Assembly: GCF_016808335.1 (NCBI RefSeq)
Contig: NC_053149.1
Span: 21,694,451-21,758,450 of the forward strand
DNA from: Panicum virgatum
Taxonomy: Eukaryota; Streptophyta; Magnoliopsida; Poales; Poaceae
Direction: 5' to 3'
Length of the DNA: 64,000 nucleotides
The notes beneath the pieces were generated by a model. The model was not told the DNA's origin and made no database searches. It saw only the letters and a list, made by a program, of their open reading frames with translations. Position numbers and translations under genes: made by a program. Positions 1 to 9,853 of this stretch are shown here, in pieces. The first letter of the stretch is position 1, and every line of letters starts with the position of its first letter.

Positions 1-1369
1 AAAGTAACAGCTTCGCACCCCTGGTATGCGAATATCGTAAACTTTATGGTTTCGGGGTATATATCCCTAGGGGAAAGCAAAAAAAGCTAGTACAGGAGAG
101 CAGACGCCACCTATGGGATGCACCATATCTGTACCGAGTCTGTGCAGATGGGTTACTTAGACGTTGTGTACCTACGGCAGAAGGACAGAAGATCATAGAG
201 AAATGCCATGCAACACCATATGGAGGTCACCTTGGTGTATTTCGCACTCAAGCGAAAATCTGGCAGAGTGGCTTCTATTGGCCATCTATGTACGAAGGTA
301 CAAAGAACATCATCCGTAGATGTCCAAACTGCCAAAGGCATGGAGGGATCACAGCCCGTGACTCAATGCCCCTGAACTACAATCTTCAGGTCGAACTTTT
401 TGATGTCTGGGGTATTGATTATATGGGACATTTTGTAATATCCAAAGGATGCGAGTATATTCTAGTCACCCTAGATTACGTCTCCAAATGGGTCGAGGCC
501 GTGCCATGCAGAGCCGCAGATGCAAAGCATGCCCGTAAGATGTTCCATGAGATTATCTTTCCAAGGTTTGGCACACCACGGATGGTAATCAGTGACGGAG
601 GGTCACAATTCTTTGACTCGGCCTTCCGGAACTTTCTCAAGGAACTAGGGACATGGCACAACATCGCGACTCCGTATCACCCTCAGACTAGCGGTCAAGC
701 AGAGACATCCAATAAGCAGATTAAGAATATTCTGCAAAAGACCATGAACGAGATGGGGAGGGGATGGAAGCTGAGACTACTGGATGCACTGTGGGCATAC
801 CGTACATCATACAAGACACCCATTGGAATGTCACCCTACCAGCTTGTCTACGGGAAAACTTGCCACTTACCCGTGGAGTTGGAGCACAGAGCGCATTGGG
901 CTATCCGGAAGTGGAATATGGATCTTAAAATAGCTGGAGAATACAGGAAGCATCAAATCTTGGAATAGGAAGAATGGAGAGATAAAGCTTATCATAGTGC
1001 CTCAATTTACAAAGAGTGCAAGATAAGCGATTGAAGCCTAAGAGTTTCAATCCTGGAGACAAGGTATTACTCTTTAACTCTAGGGTCAAGTTATTTGGTC
1101 ATGGGAAACAAAGGAGCAAATGGCAAGGACCGTATCACGTCATCGACACATCATCACATGGAGCCATCACGGTACAAGATGATGATGGTAACGCCTTTAA
1201 GGTAAACGGTCAACGACTCAAGCTTTTCCTAGACCATCATAAAGCTCTTGATGAAGAGGTAGAAGTGATTGACTTAGTCGATCTCGTACTTATGTTCAAA
1301 AAGAGCCATATAGGCCAAAAGGGTAGGAGGGCCCATCCCAACTCTCAAACACATAGTCCTACCAGTTGA
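1..1369 (+). pseudogene. Athila-type Ty3/gypsy integrase, broken (3' end of pol)
   Basis: This is the C-terminal part of a retrotransposon polyprotein. It contains the integrase zinc-binding region (GGHLGVFRTQAKIW, then CPNC at about 313-325). The catalytic core follows, with D in WGIDYMG, D in ISDGGSQF and E in SGQAETSN. After that come the Athila-typical stretch YGKTCHLPVELEH and a basic tail (KSFNPGDKVLLFNSR). Integrase would insert the element cDNA into the nucleus. The reading frame is broken at least three times: a frameshift around 61-90 near an A-rich run, an in-frame TAG at 966-968, and a further shift just before 1016, where the downstream ORF resumes in another frame. The N-terminal pol domains lie left of the window. 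Lineage is inferred from motif wording; the integrase identity is secure. Confidence 0.85.
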
Positions 1370-1395
1370 CCCGCGCAAGCTGGGGCCCACTGGGG

Positions 1396-1436
1396 CCCAG
1401 CCTAGGTCGACCGACCTATAGGTCGACCGAGCCTGG
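1396..1436. repeat. Imperfect inverted repeat after integrase
   Basis: Arms of about 17 bp, CCCAGCCTAGGTCGACC and GGTCGACCGAGCCTGGG, flank a short GACCTATA spacer. Each arm contains the palindrome GGTCGACC. The repeat lies between the integrase and the downstream ORF of the Athila-like element. It could fold as a hairpin in the transcript; no function is evident. Confidence 0.6.
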
Positions 1437-1601
1437 GCTAGCCCCAGTGAGGCCCAGTTTCGGGGCACGGCCTCCCTGACCCACCTAGACTCCAACCCCA
1501 CGAAAAATGACGGCGTTTCGCGACGAGAAAAAGGAGTCTCATACCCTTCTTCTTCCTCTCAGAAACCCTACCTTGTTTCCATCTATTCCCCAAAACCTCC
1601 A

Positions 1602-2369
1602 TTGCTTCCACCAGCATCCCATCACCATCAACCCATGGCCGACAAGGAGATAGTCCCCTACATTGCACCGAAATCCCGCCGAGACCCTCCACTGAGCCCT
1701 ATGGAGCAATACTTCGTGGAGGCTCTTCAAGAAGAGGCCTTCTCGGTGCCCATGACCTCTCCAGCAACACCTCGAAGCAACCCAAGAAGGAGGGACCTGA
1801 GGGGTGCTAGGGGCAGGTCAGCCGATCACCTTGGTCGGCCAACTTTCCCACGGACCCACTCGGCTCCCGGCTCCACTGGTGGTCCTCCATTGCCTAGTGA
1901 AGTGCTTCTAGAGAAGGTACGGCAAAGCAAACCACGAAATAGGCCTTCCAAGAAGAAATTGGAGGTTTTCGCGGTCAGATTGTTCCAAGATGAGAATACA
2001 CCCGGGCCGAGACTTAAGCCCGATGAAGAATATGTTCACTCATGGGTGACAAAAGAGGGTCAGATAATCAGCCACGATTATCGGTGCAACAAGATATCTC
2101 CTGATGAGCCGCTGCGCCAACCATGCCTCACCATCTTTGGAGTGAGACCGCCGGCCAGAGTAGAAGACTATCAAGACAAGTCTGAGATGAGGGTACTTTC
2201 CAATGAGCTTACAAAAGCTCATATGGCCAATGTTAGATTGGACACATCTCAGCAAAGGCTAAGAGAGGAGGTCAGTGAGTTGCAATGGGACCTCGATCTT
2301 TACCTCGAATTTCTTGATGAGAGGATGGATCGCCTAGCAAAGGCACTAGGGATCCAAGACTTTGAGTAG
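1602..2369 (+). CDS. Athila-type ORF downstream of integrase (255 aa, function unknown)
   Basis: This open frame follows the integrase on the same strand, where Athila elements carry an extra, sometimes env-like, ORF. The more natural start may be the Met at 1635 (MADKEIVPYIAP). The N-terminal half is rich in Pro, Ser and Arg. The C-terminal 70 residues look helical and coiled-coil-like (LTKAHMANVRL, then a heptad-rich stretch ending LGIQDFE). I see no signal peptide or membrane segment, so it is not convincingly an envelope protein. It stays open although the adjacent integrase is broken, possibly by chance. I do not recognise a defined domain. Confidence 0.5.
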   Translation: MLPPASHHHQPMADKEIVPYIAPKSRRDPPLSPMEQYFVEALQEEAFSVPMTSPATPRSNPRRRDLRGARGRSADHLGRPTFPRTHSAPGSTGGPPLPSEVLLEKVRQSKPRNRPSKKKLEVFAVRLFQDENTPGPRLKPDEEYVHSWVTKEGQIISHDYRCNKISPDEPLRQPCLTIFGVRPPARVEDYQDKSEMRVLSNELTKAHMANVRLDTSQQRLREEVSELQWDLDLYLEFLDERMDRLAKALGIQDFE

Positions 2370-3059
2370 GGATCTTAGATAAGACCCCTATTCGTTATCA
2401 TAGGTTTAGTTGGGCGCTAGTCATAATCGAGTCGTTTAGGTTTAGGTCAGTTTAGTCGCGCCCCAGTCTTTATTTCATTCAGATTTGTGAACTTTGGCTC
2501 CCCGGTGTTAATGCCGGCAGAGCCCCATTATCTTTTATATTTGGTTTGTTTTGTCTATGATCGAAGAGCAGGTCGAAAACAAGTGTGGGGAGAGATCCCA
2601 TGATGCTACACGTCCACGATCACATTTACACATCACGCGCCCCTCCCGCTCCGACTCATGAGTTTGCACTATCTCACTTGTTTCCTCCCTTTAGCATTTC
2701 TAAACATGAGCATATCTTTTCAAATCTTGAACCTATTTAAGAAATGTGCTAAATAAGAGCTCTTGATAGATGCCTTTGCATAAATGTTTTTCATGCTGCG
2801 CTTAAGTTTGTGAACCATATTTTATAGGACCCATAATACTTAGTTGTTGACTAACGTGATATGACTGGTTTAAAGTTGTTTGTCTCTTTCATGTTGACCA
2901 GTCTGGGATTTTATTTATAAAAACGAAAACTAAGTTCTTGGTCTTATCTCTTTATCCACCATGCCACCAGAGCCATATAAAAATCCCATGCTATGTCTCT
3001 TGGCAACATGATTGAGCTTTATCAAATTTTGTGACCCATCATGGTTCTGCTCTGTTTAT
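2370..3059 (+). other. Athila-type 3' non-coding region
   Basis: There is no coding signal here. A purine-rich stretch, AAGTGTGGGGAGAGA, lies at 2581-2595. This kind of sequence is common near the 3' end of Athila-type elements and is a candidate polypurine tract, but no clear LTR start (TG...) follows it directly. The region is AT-rich toward 3000 and passes into the LTR fragment at 3060. Confidence 0.5.
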
Positions 3060-3199
3060 CCCATGGGCCCCACTGCCTCAACTTTGCCACATGGCGCCTC
3101 CCTGTTGCTTGCTTAAGTCGGTTCTGCAGAGATGAGCTGCGAACTCAGGGTGGCTCCCTCCTATAAATACAAGGGGAGGGGTAGAGGAATGAACACACA
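3060..3199 (+). mobile_element. Fragment of Athila-type LTR (promoter part)
   Basis: This segment matches 9746-9889 of the solo LTR closely (shared words include GTTGCTTGCTTAAGTCGG and TATAAATACAAGG). It holds a TATA box at 3162-3169. The LTR is cut on both sides. The left 375 bp or so of the solo LTR is missing, and at about 3199 the sequence switches to Tat-element gag/pol linker. It marks a rearrangement breakpoint. Confidence 0.8.
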
Positions 3200-5910
3200 T
3201 ATTGGTGCTGACCGGTCCGGGGTACTGCCCCTGACCAGATTGGTGCTGACCCAATCGGTCGTGAACCGGCTACTTCAACCTGTCAAACATAGGTCCTCTG
3301 GAGCATCCCTCCCCATGGAAGTCTGGTGGACACGGCTTCGGATAACATTGCATCCAAAACCCCACATTCTCCCATGCGGGAAACCGAGAATCCGATGCCG
3401 GTGGAGCCCATGGCATTGCAGCGTACATCGGCTGCATCTGCTGAGGAGGGAACAAGGTAAACACATCACCCCTGCTGCTTGCTTGATTCTCCCCTAGGAG
3501 ATGAAGGGGCGCATTGACGCAGAGGTGACCTTGGTCTCTTTTTTAGGGGCCGATCGTTTCGAGCGGCCTTTGAGTACTTGTTCAACAGTTGACCAAAGGT
3601 AGGCTTCTGGTTTAAAACCTTGCCCTGCACCTTTGGTTGATTATTCTTCCATGTACCCACTTCCGGACGCTTTGGCTTGAATGTCCGGGGCTGACCACCA
3701 GGGCGGTTTAACCGGTCGTCAAGACCGGTCTGACCGGTCGGAGGAACCGGTCTTACCGGTCTCGGCTGAACAGCAGACCTGTCCTGAAGAAGAATCCTCT
3801 TGCCCTCTGAGCGTGCGAGGCTTCAGTATGATTCTCAGATTCGACTTTCCAACTCCTGAATCACCTCCCTAGCCAGAATCTTGTTATCAACAGTCAACGG
3901 CCTGTCATCACCAATGATCACATTCTTGCCCTTTGCCCCTTCGGCTTGATCCGGCCGAATCAGCACCTTTGCATTGTTAAGATCAATGGTATGAACCGGG
4001 AACGGAGCTTTAGCTATCTTCATCTCCAGAAAGGCCAATCGTCCTTCATTTATGGCCGATTGCACCTGTCGACGAAATATGTTACCATCATTAGTCGCAT
4101 GAGATGAAGAATTATGAAATTTGCAATAAGCGCGCCGCTTTAGCTCCACAAGCGGCAATATAACATGAGTAATCTTTAAATGCCCGAGTCGTAATAGCTC
4201 ATCAAATATACGATCGCACTTGGATACATCAAAAGTAAACTTCATCTCCTCTTGCCGATTCTTTTGAGTCGGCTTGAGAGATGTACAAGTAGATGGTTTG
4301 GCCAAGGCGGGCCAAACGAACTCAGCAGCATATACCTCTTTATCCTCAACGTCCGATGAATCGGAATCATATTCAACAACATGAGTGTTTGAACGATGGG
4401 ACTTGTAGGTATCTTTTTCTTTTTGAAATCTTGTTTCTAGACTCAAAGCCTTAGCTTGAAGCTGATTTATAGAATAAAAACTCAAACCAACAAGCTTCTC
4501 TCTATAGCTAGAACGTAAACCCGCAAGAGCCAAATCAACCAAATCTTTTTCAGAAAGTGACAAATTAAAGCACCGGTTCTTAATATCTTTAAACTTCTTA
4601 AAATACTCCTGGATAGGCTCGTCTCTACCCTGTCTAACAGATGTTAAATCTGTCAACTTAGTTTCATTATCTCCATTATAATAGAGATCAACTTATGTTC
4701 TAATTCGTCGCAAGAACGATTCGAGTTAGGAGCTAACGACGAAAACCAAGAGAAAGCCATTCAGTCAAAGATAAAGAAAACATGCGAACGCGCAAAGACT
4801 TGCGAGAACCAACTTCTCCAAGTTGAGTGATATATTGGCCAATATGCTCCCAAGTAGATCGGTTATCATCACCGCTAAACTTGACAAAATCGGGAACACG
4901 CCAACCAATGGGATAAGGAATAAAATCAAAAGCATCAACGTACAGCCTACGATATAGCCGACTCCTACTCGCAAAAAAGCCAAGTTTTTCTTTAAACTTA
5001 TCGGCCAGATCCTCTTTCATCCTAGCAAGATCGGCCTCATAGTTACCCGTAGACGCTTGACCAAAACGATGTGTCATAGGATCAGTAGTGGACATCGTTT
5101 GTGCGGCATACTGCAGATTAGCCCTAAGCCAATCGTCCCAAACATCCTTGGGCAACGGTGGAGGAAAAGGGGGTTCACCGTATGACTTCGTTGTATACGG
5201 CGGCACAAAATCTGCCAACTCTCGCTCCAAGTTATAATCAGCCGAAGCAGGAGAAGGCGTGATCTGTGGCTGTGACGCAGAACCGAGCACCATGGCACCG
5301 GTCTGACCAGTCTGGGTGACCGGTCTGACCGGTCCACCCGCCGGAGCACCGGTTTGACCGGTCGGGGCGACCGATCTAACCGGTTCGGCCCTGGACGGCC
5401 GAACTAAGCCGGCGGGGGCGTCTGTCCCGTAAAGTAATTCGGCGGCATACCATACTAATAATTATCCGATGGTGTGGCTGAAAGACTAGGATTAGTGGAA
5501 AAATTGGAATTATCATTAACAGTTTTCTTCCCCTTGTTTTGCATACTCAAGTCGATAAGTATATCTTGTGTAAACTTTTGTGATTGCTCAAATCGACTCA
5601 AAAAGGCATCAGCAAACTGCTTAATAGAATCGAAGGTGAAACTTACCTCGCTTGGAGTGGAAGCAGATGGAACAACAGCCATAGCCGTAGTAGATGGGTT
5701 CGGTGGCAGTGTGAACGTAGGCATCTTGAACTCCTTCTTGAACACGCCCTGCTGAGTCTTCCCGAAGCATGCAAGCAATCAATTCTTGGCATCTTCTTGG
5801 TCCTTCTGGAACGCAGCCTCGAATTGCTTGCGCGTCTCCTTAGGTATGTCTTCGTACTTAATGTCGATGGGAGTAGCATCTACCTTGGGATCAACCTTCT
5901 CACCGGCCAT
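3200..5910 (-). pseudogene. gag of Tat-type element X1, multiply broken
   Basis: Gag forms the intracellular particle that packages element RNA. The frame starts at the ATG at 5910 (MAGEKVDPKVD). A stop near 5779 interrupts it, followed by an open piece at 5778-5455, another at 5293-4733 with the core gag region (WEHIGQYITQLGEV), a damaged join near 4733-4656, and 4656-3835 (EYFKKFKDIKNRCFNLSLSEKDL). A zinc-knuckle-like remnant YCKFHNSSSHATNDG lies further on, with Gly where the last Cys would be expected. Linkers contain repeated GACCGGTC words. At least four lesions make it non-functional. Confidence 0.8.
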
Positions 5911-5958
5911 TGCGCCCGATGAACTCAGATCTTTCCCCAGCGGAGTAACCAAAAAGTA

Positions 5959-6438
5959 TGTTGGCGCAAGATTAGCCAACACACAAGTGCTATAACATGC
6001 AGGATTGCAATGATCGCAACTGGACGAAGTCCCTTGGCGACCGGTTGGGCGCAGAGAGCTTCGCGAAGACCTAGAACCTCAAGCTCGGGAGGGACCCCGT
6101 CGGAGCTCGAAGATCTAGGGTTGTCTTGAGGTCGGCAGGCCACTCAAGACGCCCTTGAACACCGTCGAGACGAGCAAAGAACAGCACGAGGTTCGAAGAG
6201 CTAAAGTTTGGAGAAAAATAGGAAAATTATAATTTTATTGATTCGATTGGGTAGAAAGACCTAGCCGAATAAAAACTCTTGCCCTGATTTATAGGCCGGG
6301 GAAGACGTACCTCTTCCAAATCAGGTTACAAACGGACTCTACAAATCAAATCTATCTTGATTCGGATTACACAGGACCAGACCGGCCCGACCGGTCAGAC
6401 CGGTCGGCCTTCGGCATTGCCAATTTTGGCTGCCAACA
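5959..6438 (-). repeat. 5' LTR of X1 (480 bp)
   Basis: In element orientation the LTR starts TGTTGGCAGCC (at 6438) and ends TTGCGCCAACA (at 5959), giving a terminal inverted repeat TGTTGGC/GCCAACA. GACCGGTC repeats sit close to its 5' end (6371-6415). I do not see a convincing tRNA-complementary primer site just inside. Confidence 0.75.
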
Positions 6439-6493
6439 CTCCTTCAGCTCGTATGCTTGTTTTTTCTCATAATCATGGTAACTAAGAAATTTG

Positions 6494-6579
6494 TAGCCGC
6501 GGTTCAGCATGGTTGTGATTGGTTTGCTGACCCTTTACCGATGCATATTATCAGGAAATACTATGCTGAACCGCGGCTA
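6494..6579. repeat. Hairpin with perfect 17-bp arms
   Basis: The left arm TAGCCGCGGTTCAGCAT (6494-6510) is perfectly complementary to ATGCTGAACCGCGGCTA (6563-6579), with a 52-nt loop. TATAAATA starts inside the right arm end (6578-6585). The second copy (49925-50010) keeps the stem with one G-to-T change in the left arm but has lost the TATA-like word. Nature unknown. Confidence 0.75.
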
Positions 6580-7427
6580 TAAATACTTAACACCCTTTAC
6601 CTACGCATGCTCTGCTTTGGTGAGTTTTTGCCTCTCAACCTCTCGTGCATATGTGGATTGAAATGTTGGATTTTAGTCTGGTTGTTAATGATTGGTATGT
6701 TGGATTGCCCGTCGTGCTCTATGGGCACCCTCCGCGGGACACTCCACTCCGCCGCCATCTGCTTCTCCTCCGGATTAGGCGGCACTCGTCCTCGATCCCT
6801 GATAGCCAGAGCGCGCGAGGCCCTTGCCCGGCAGCCCACGCGGCTCCAACGACGCAAGCGCGTCCCCAGCGGCCTGTGCGAGCCCTGTACCCGGCTCCGG
6901 CGAGGCAGAATCCCGCATCTAGCCCGAATCCGGCATGGCTCCACGAGCGAATGGCAGCTCCACCACTGCGCCGGACCTCTACTCCATCGTGGGCCTCTGC
7001 TCTGCTCTGGAAGGAACGACGGTCGGCGAAGGTCAAGGCCGCCGTGCCCAGGCGGGCGAGCCCCGACCGGCGTGCAGGAGCTCCGCCCCGATCCCCAGAC
7101 GCAGCCCCGGCCCGTCACGCGTGTCGGTGAGAGATAGGGGAAGGAGAAAGAAGATGACGAGTGGGTCCGCTCATCAGGGAGACACAAGAAAGGCATTCAA
7201 ACCTAATGGAAACTAAAAAAAAGTTGACTGAAAACTGAAACTAAATAATGGATAAAAGATATATAACTTAACTGAAAACTGAAAAAAAAACATTGAAGAA
7301 AACTAATAAATCATTTAACTAAAACTAAAAGAAAATAACAAAAACAAGACTGAAAACTAAAATAAAAAAAGACTGAAAGATATATGCGCCAATACAAGAA
7401 ACGATTGAGAAATGGAGTCTAATCATT

Positions 7428-7433
7428 TTATTC
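7428..7433 (-). other. Poly(A) signal of the MEG-like gene
   Basis: AATAAA on the minus strand, about 62 nt after the stop codon at 7495. It is also present after the second copy at 50575-50580. Confidence 0.65.
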
Positions 7434-7494
7434 CCATTGTTCTTTTGCAGCTCGCTCTTCACATAGTAATTGCATTATTTGGAGATTTAATAAT

Positions 7495-8022
7495 TCATTT
7501 CTCATGACAATTTGCTTTACATTCACTTTGTGTAGTATAGCAATTACCCCCTAGGCAGCACCAGCAAAAATCATGATTGAATAGTTTGCAGAGATCGTCA
7601 GCATGGTAGCACGTCGGATTTTTTGGTATAACATCCTTCTCGGTACTCATTTCATCCATCACTGTTCCACCTATTTTTCAAGCATGTAATGTGAATATGA
7701 TAAATTACATACACAAAGCACAGAAACATCTCTATAATAAGCATAAAATCAATGTTATGGAAGTCGATAATTATAGAGGGCCCTCGTTTAGTTGATCTTA
7801 ATTACAACTGAGAGATCAAACATAGAGGGCTTCAGCAATTTGTATATTTAATTGTGCAGGAAAAATATCAGCTACTCTAAAGATACTAATTAGTTTTGAG
7901 GAAATAATGGAGGAAAAACATTTTGATTTATTTCACTTACGTGTCACATGAATGGAAAAGCACCCAAGGACCAGCAGTGAAAGCAGTACTAGTGCGCCAT
8001 TCTGCATTTTGTGTCCCTCCAT
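7495..8022 (-). CDS. MEG/ESF1-like secreted cysteine-rich peptide, two exons (85 aa)
   Basis: Exon 1 is 8022-7941 and exon 2 is 7670-7495, separated by a 270-bp intron with a GTAAGT donor and an AG acceptor in matching phase. The predicted 85-residue product starts MEGHKMQNGALVLLSLLVLG, a clear hydrophobic signal peptide. It ends in a mature domain with eight Cys (residues 48, 55, 63, 65, 66, 71, 78, 82), including CWCCLGG and ECKANC. This layout (short precursor, intron after the signal peptide, CxCC core, late Cys pair) matches the grass MEG and embryo-surrounding-factor peptides. In maize these are secreted in the endosperm transfer layer or around the embryo. A TATA box lies 80 bp upstream and AATAAA about 60 bp downstream. 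All parts look intact. Family assignment is by motif recall; expression is unknown. Confidence 0.85.
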
Positions 8023-8100
8023 GCTGTAAGGAACAAGACACTTATATGTTTTAGGGAGATGTGTTCTGCTGGAATGAGATGTATCGACCCATACATTGCT

Positions 8101-8111
8101 CATATATATAG
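8101..8111 (-). promoter_or_regulatory. TATA box of the MEG-like gene
   Basis: CTATATATATG on the minus strand lies about 80 nt before the ATG at 8022. This would place transcription start near 8070-8080 and leave a short 5' UTR. Confidence 0.65.
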
Positions 8112-8455
8112 GGAAAAAGGACTCCTCTTTGGATGCATGGTAATTAGGAAAAATTGATCACCGCCAACAAGCCTAGTGATGGATAAATTAAAAATATATT
8201 GATATGTAAAGACAGCCTTTAGGCCATATATTAATCCATAAATTTTTAGAACCAATGTTAGCTAATCTTTATTGGCTTAATTAGTTTCCTATTCTCTTAT
8301 CCCAGCCCTTATAAATGCCAGCCAAATTGACTGGTTCTAACTTAGGTATCTCTTGTAAATTTAGAAATTATCTTAATCGATGGCGTATGATGGCCAAACA
8401 GTGTTAGGATACAATCAATTGATCACTCACTATTGGATCCTCACATGGAATTTGC
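8112..8455. other. Upstream region of the MEG-like gene
   Basis: AT-rich sequence between the TATA box and the first MITE. I see no ORF and no repeat that I recognise. It is the likely proximal promoter. Confidence 0.4.
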
Positions 8456-9249
8456 GGCCTTGTTTAGTTCCCAAAGTTGGGGGGCGCCAGAATTCCTGTA
8501 GCATTTCGTTTGTATTTGTGAATTGTTGTCCAAACATTCCTTAATGGAAAAAGTCTAAATTACTCCCCTCAACTATAGGCAAAGTCTGGATAACCCCCTA
8601 AACTATAACTTGGTTCAATTTATCTCCTAAACTATGCCAGTTGGTTCATTTCACCCCTTAATACAATTTGTCTTTTTTGTTTCTCACTACACAAGTTAAA
8701 TTTTAATTTCAAATTTCGCAGGGTAGTAGTGTACATCATAGTGCATATTGAACAATTTTTATATAATTTTTCATCATTGTTTTTCATATAATATTGAACT
8801 CCAATAATTAATTTATTATTAAATATCCTAACCTATCAAAATTATGATAAAAAATTATGATGTATTTTTCTAACATTTGTTATGATGTGTACTACCATCT
8901 TGTAAAATTTCAACTTAAAACTCCATCTACATATAGAGAAATGAAAAATACAAATTGTATTAGGGGGTAATTTGAATTAACTGGCATAGTTTAGGGGGTA
9001 AATTGAACTAAGTTATAATTTAGGGGGTTATGCGGACTTTGACAATAGTTGAGGGGAGTAATTTAGACTTTTTCCTTGATTAATTAGATTCAAAAGATTC
9101 GTCTCGCAAAGTTAAAGCAAACTCTGCAATTAGTTTTTTATTTCGTCAACATTTAGTACATCATGCATGTACCGCAAGTTTGACATGACGGGAAATCTTC
9201 TTTTTGCATAGTGCATTTTTCAGGAATTTGGGAGTAACTAAACAAGGCC
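8456..9249. mobile_element. MITE with GGCCTTGTTTAGTT termini, interrupted
   Basis: The left end GGCCTTGTTTAGTTCCC and the right end, reading AACTAAACAAGGCC with one interruption, are inverted repeats of a type common in grass MITEs. No transposase is present. I cannot find a clean target duplication, so the superfamily is left open. Removing the inner element (8546-9075) leaves about 260 bp, a normal MITE size. Confidence 0.7.
8546..9075. mobile_element. Mutator-like MITE nested in the first MITE (530 bp)
   Basis: Long terminal inverted repeats of about 125 bp begin GGAAAAAGTCTAAATTACTC at 8546 and end with the complement at 9075. A 9-bp near-duplication (TTCCTTAAT at 8537-8545, TTGATTAAT at 9076-9084, 7 of 9 matching) fits the Mutator superfamily. 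The AT-rich middle encodes nothing. Confidence 0.8.
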
Positions 9250-9712
9250 ATGATATGTGTGGATGACATGACCCACAACTATCGTCATATCCAACGTCCT
9301 AAGACCAGTCGACAATTCAGGGTATGGTACCTAGCTAGGGTCTCGTCATCAACTTGCTACACAAAGTTGGTGTTGACGGTCACTAACGACCAATTTTGAC
9401 CATCAACTCCTGCACAAAAAGGGGCTAAAATGTGGAATAAATGCAAGGATAGATTTATTTACTAACGAATTCCACAGGTGATGTTCTAGAATGTGTGCAG
9501 GTGATTTCTAGCTGATTTTGCAGTATAATTGTGTGGTTTAATCCAGGACATAACGCTCCAGCAAATCAGGACGCGACACGTGTCAGAATGTGGAATAGAT
9601 GGCCCACTAGAGCAAGAAACCAATAGTACAAGAGCCCATACCCGTGCCAATGACAAGTGGGCTCAGGAAGGAACACGTGGACCAAAGGGGAAGGTCGGTG
9701 GGGCCACTGCCA

Positions 9713-9740
9713 GGCCGGCCGACCTAGTGGTCGGCCGGCC
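9713..9740. repeat. Palindrome in LTR U3, 12-bp arms
   Basis: GGCCGGCCGACC and GGTCGGCCGGCC are perfect inverted arms around TAGT, about 105 bp upstream of the TATA box of the solo LTR. The position suits a promoter or silencing element. The sequence itself is certain; the function is not. Confidence 0.7.
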
Positions 9741-9845
9741 AGGCCCATGGGCCCCACCTCCTCAACTTTGCCATGTGGTGCCTCCCTGTTGCTTGCTTAA
9801 GTCGGTTCTGCAGAGTTGAGCTGCGAACTTGGGGTGGCTCCCTCC

Positions 9846-9853
9846 TATAAATA
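9846..9853 (+). promoter_or_regulatory. TATA box of solo LTR
   Basis: TATAAATA in a context shared with 3162-3169. It would drive plus-strand transcription toward 10645. Confidence 0.6.

Larger units (their letters stand above)
3200..6438 (-). mobile_element. Tat/Retand-type Ty3/gypsy element X1, partial (5' LTR + gag)
   Basis: Read on the minus strand this holds a 5' LTR (6438 to 5959), a leader, gag and the gag/pol linker, and stops at 3200 where the Athila-type fragment begins. Protease, RT, RNase H and integrase are absent. It is the close paralogue of X2: 3200-3330 aligns with 16390-16504, the rest of gag with 32777-35413, and the LTR with 35424-35501 plus 49581-49869. The right flank beyond the LTR (from 6439) is also shared with X2, so both copies descend from one insertion that was later duplicated. 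Confidence 0.8.
6439..7494. other. Flank shared by both duplicate copies; GC-rich, no gene recognised
   Basis: This stretch lies between the X1 LTR and the MEG-like gene and recurs at 49870-50642. It begins with a 17-bp-arm hairpin followed by a TATA-like word on the plus strand (6578-6585), then a GC-rich block (about 6710-7140) with overlapping ORFs on both strands. An A-rich block follows (7200-7375) that is missing from the second copy. The ORFs are not conserved as protein between the two copies, so I treat them as composition artefacts. A degraded promoter or transposon piece is possible. Confidence 0.5.

Noticed and set aside
5935..5958. Possible primer binding site TGGTTACTCCGCTGGGG just inside the X1 LTR
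   Set aside because: It begins with TGG, but it is several bases away from the LTR end and I cannot match it to a specific plant tRNA.
6597..7216. Overlapping ORFs of 93-199 codons in the GC-rich block
   Set aside because: The frames exist on both strands and are not conserved as protein in the second copy (50028-50459). No recognisable domain; composition effect.
8347..8352. TATCTC word upstream of the MEG-like gene, part of the motif bound by the maize transfer-cell regulator MRP-1
   Set aside because: It is a single half-site, on the opposite strand, in AT-rich DNA. Too weak to claim.
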